Position numbers and translations under genes: made by a program. DNA of 64,000 bases, from contig NZ_JAUSAR010000010.1 in the NCBI RefSeq assembly GCF_030652515.1, forward strand, positions 1-64,000, written 5' to 3'. Every line of letters begins with the position of its first letter. Position 1 is the stretch's first letter. This document shows, piece by piece, positions 62,569 to 64,000 of the stretch. This DNA comes from Aquabacterium sp. (GTDB lineage: Bacteria; Pseudomonadota; Gammaproteobacteria; Burkholderiales; Burkholderiaceae_C). The notes beneath the pieces were generated by a model. It saw only the letters and a program-made list of their open reading frames with translations, was not told where the DNA came from and ran no database searches.

Positions 62569-62880
62569 ATGCCCTTGCCCTTGCCCTTGAACTACCTGAT
62601 CTTCGACCACAGCGAGGACACCGAGGGCATCGGCACTTTCGAGGCCATGGCGTCGGTCACGGCCGACCACCTGGCGGCGGTCCATGCCGAAGTGGCATCA
62701 GTGCTGGCCTGGGCCTTCGCCACCTTCACCGACGCGCATGGCCCCTTGGACCAAGGCTTCGACTGGGACCATGACCTCCTGGTGCAGCAGGAGTCCACCA
62801 CGCTGCACACGGTGACCTTGCTGCTCAGCGGCGGCACGGCCTTTTGCCGGGCCTTCGCCGAGCGCTTTCCGGCCGATTAG
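62569..62880 (+). CDS. Hypothetical protein
   Basis: 103-aa ORF in a compact + strand gene run. Confidence 0.55.
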   Translation: MPLPLPLNYLIFDHSEDTEGIGTFEAMASVTADHLAAVHAEVASVLAWAFATFTDAHGPLDQGFDWDHDLLVQQESTTLHTVTLLLSGGTAFCRAFAERFPAD

Positions 62881-62913
62881 GCGGATACTCGGACTTCACC
62901 CTTTGGAGTCCCC

Positions 62914-63183
62914 ATGTCGCAGATCCCTTTTTTCCACGAAGCGACCGGGGCCGTCAGGTTCTGGGTCATGGTGAACGATGCCCTGGTGGGCGCCAGCGTC
63001 AGCCGCGAAGCCCTGCATTACCGCTTCCGCCCCGATGGTCGTGGTGAAGACCCTCTGGAAACCTACAAAAGCCACTCCGCAGAGATTGACGAGGTGGTGC
63101 GGCGCCGGGTGGCACAAGGCTCGATCGAGCCCGTCATGCTGCGCGAGTTCGACCTGCGGCCGGTGGTGGCGCCCAAGGTGTAG
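62914..63183 (+). CDS. Small conserved protein (DUF1488-like)
   Basis: 89-aa ORF, VRFWVMVNDALVGASVSREALHYRF. Confidence 0.6.
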   Translation: MSQIPFFHEATGAVRFWVMVNDALVGASVSREALHYRFRPDGRGEDPLETYKSHSAEIDEVVRRRVAQGSIEPVMLREFDLRPVVAPKV

Positions 63184-63191
63184 CCGCTAGG

Positions 63192-64000
63192 ATGCTGGAT
63201 TCGCCGGAGCTTTCGGCCACTTCATCTTCCAGCGCCATGCCTTCAACCGTCCAGCCGGTCCTCCTGATCGCCAACCGTGGCGAGATCGCCATCCGCATCG
63301 CCCGCGCCGCGCATGAACTGGGCTGGCGCACCGTGGGCCTGGTGGCCGAAGACGACCAGGCTGCCCAGCATGCGTTTCACGTGGATGCGCTGCAAGTCTT
63401 GCCCGGCAAAGGCGTGCCGGCCTACCTGAACATCGACCACGTGGTCGCGGCCGCGCAGGCCGAAGGCTGCACGCACGTTCACCCCGGTTATGGCCTGCTG
63501 AGCGAGAACGCCGACTTCGCCCGCGCCTGTGCGGTGGCCGGCCTGGTCTTCGTGGGTCCCGCGCCCGAGGTGCTCGACCTGCTGGGCGACAAGGCGCAAG
63601 CCCGTGCCTTGGCGCGACGCTGCGGCGTGCCGGTCACCGAGGGCATCGACCGTGCCGTCACGGTGCACGAGGCCCAAGACTTTTTCGCGAGGCTGGGCCA
63701 GGGCGGCGCCATGATGATCAAGGCGCTGGCCGGTGGTGGTGGCCGTGGCATGCGCGTGGTCGAGGCCGAGGCCGACATCGCCACCAGCCACGAGCGTTGC
63801 CAGTCCGAAGCCCTGGCCGCGTTTGGCCGCGGCGATGTGTATGTGGAACAGTTGGTGCGCCGCGCGCGCCACATCGAGGTGCAGGTGTTGGGCGATGGCA
63901 GTGGCGCCGTCAGCCACGCCTGGGAGCGCGACTGCACCGTGCAGCGCAACCACCAGAAGCTGGTCGAGATCGCGCCCGCGCCTGATCTGGACCCGGCCTT
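63192..64000 (+). CDS. Biotin carboxylase-domain protein, 5' part only (runs off window)
   Basis: LLIANRGEIAIRIARAAHELG, HPGYGLLSENADFARAC, MIKALAGGGGRGMRVV; not in ORF track because no stop within window; start may be 63237. Confidence 0.88.
   Translation, partial: MLDSPELSATSSSSAMPSTVQPVLLIANRGEIAIRIARAAHELGWRTVGLVAEDDQAAQHAFHVDALQVLPGKGVPAYLNIDHVVAAAQAEGCTHVHPGYGLLSENADFARACAVAGLVFVGPAPEVLDLLGDKAQARALARRCGVPVTEGIDRAVTVHEAQDFFARLGQGGAMMIKALAGGGGRGMRVVEAEADIATSHERCQSEALAAFGRGDVYVEQLVRRARHIEVQVLGDGSGAVSHAWERDCTVQRNHQKLVEIAPAPDLDPA

Overview
64-kb chromosomal window, GC-rich, consistent with a betaproteobacterium of the order Burkholderiales (inferred from gene content and repeats). Mostly core genes: mreB(partial)-mreC-mreD-mrdA-rodA-coq7, osmC-like, rep helicase, a PcaC-PcaD fusion, rlpA, hemE, the full atpIBEFHAGDC operon, ilvA, a type II secretion locus (gspC divergent from gspGHIJKLMN-D-E-F), a mod/tup-like ABC transporter, pckG, two PEP-CTERM proteins, a pectinacetylesterase-family protein, metR-like, rlmN-like, two acyl-CoA dehydrogenases, a ParD/ParE-type toxin-antitoxin pair, an orphan ParB-like protein and the 5' part of a biotin-carboxylase protein. 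The most interesting items are: (1) a 14.2-20.8 kb cluster of two tandem condensation-superfamily acyltransferase-like proteins facing a GNAT-like / GH3 / double-GNAT operon, a possible uncharacterised acyl-conjugation pathway; (2) a recurring CCCCT(T)GAa(T)CAGGGGG palindrome upstream of both PEP-CTERM genes, the pectinacetylesterase-like gene, the acyltransferase cluster and a Lon-like AAA ATPase; (3) a ModC/TupC-like ATPase that has lost signature, Walker B Glu, Q-loop and H-loop residues, next to a TupA-like binding protein lacking the expected anion-binding motif; (4) a terminator-like hairpin with alternative pairings in the pckG leader; (5) a candidate anti-SD sRNA in the osmC-rep intergenic region. 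No tRNA, rRNA, CRISPR, IS or prophage was recognised by eye. All family calls come from reading motifs; no database search was run.
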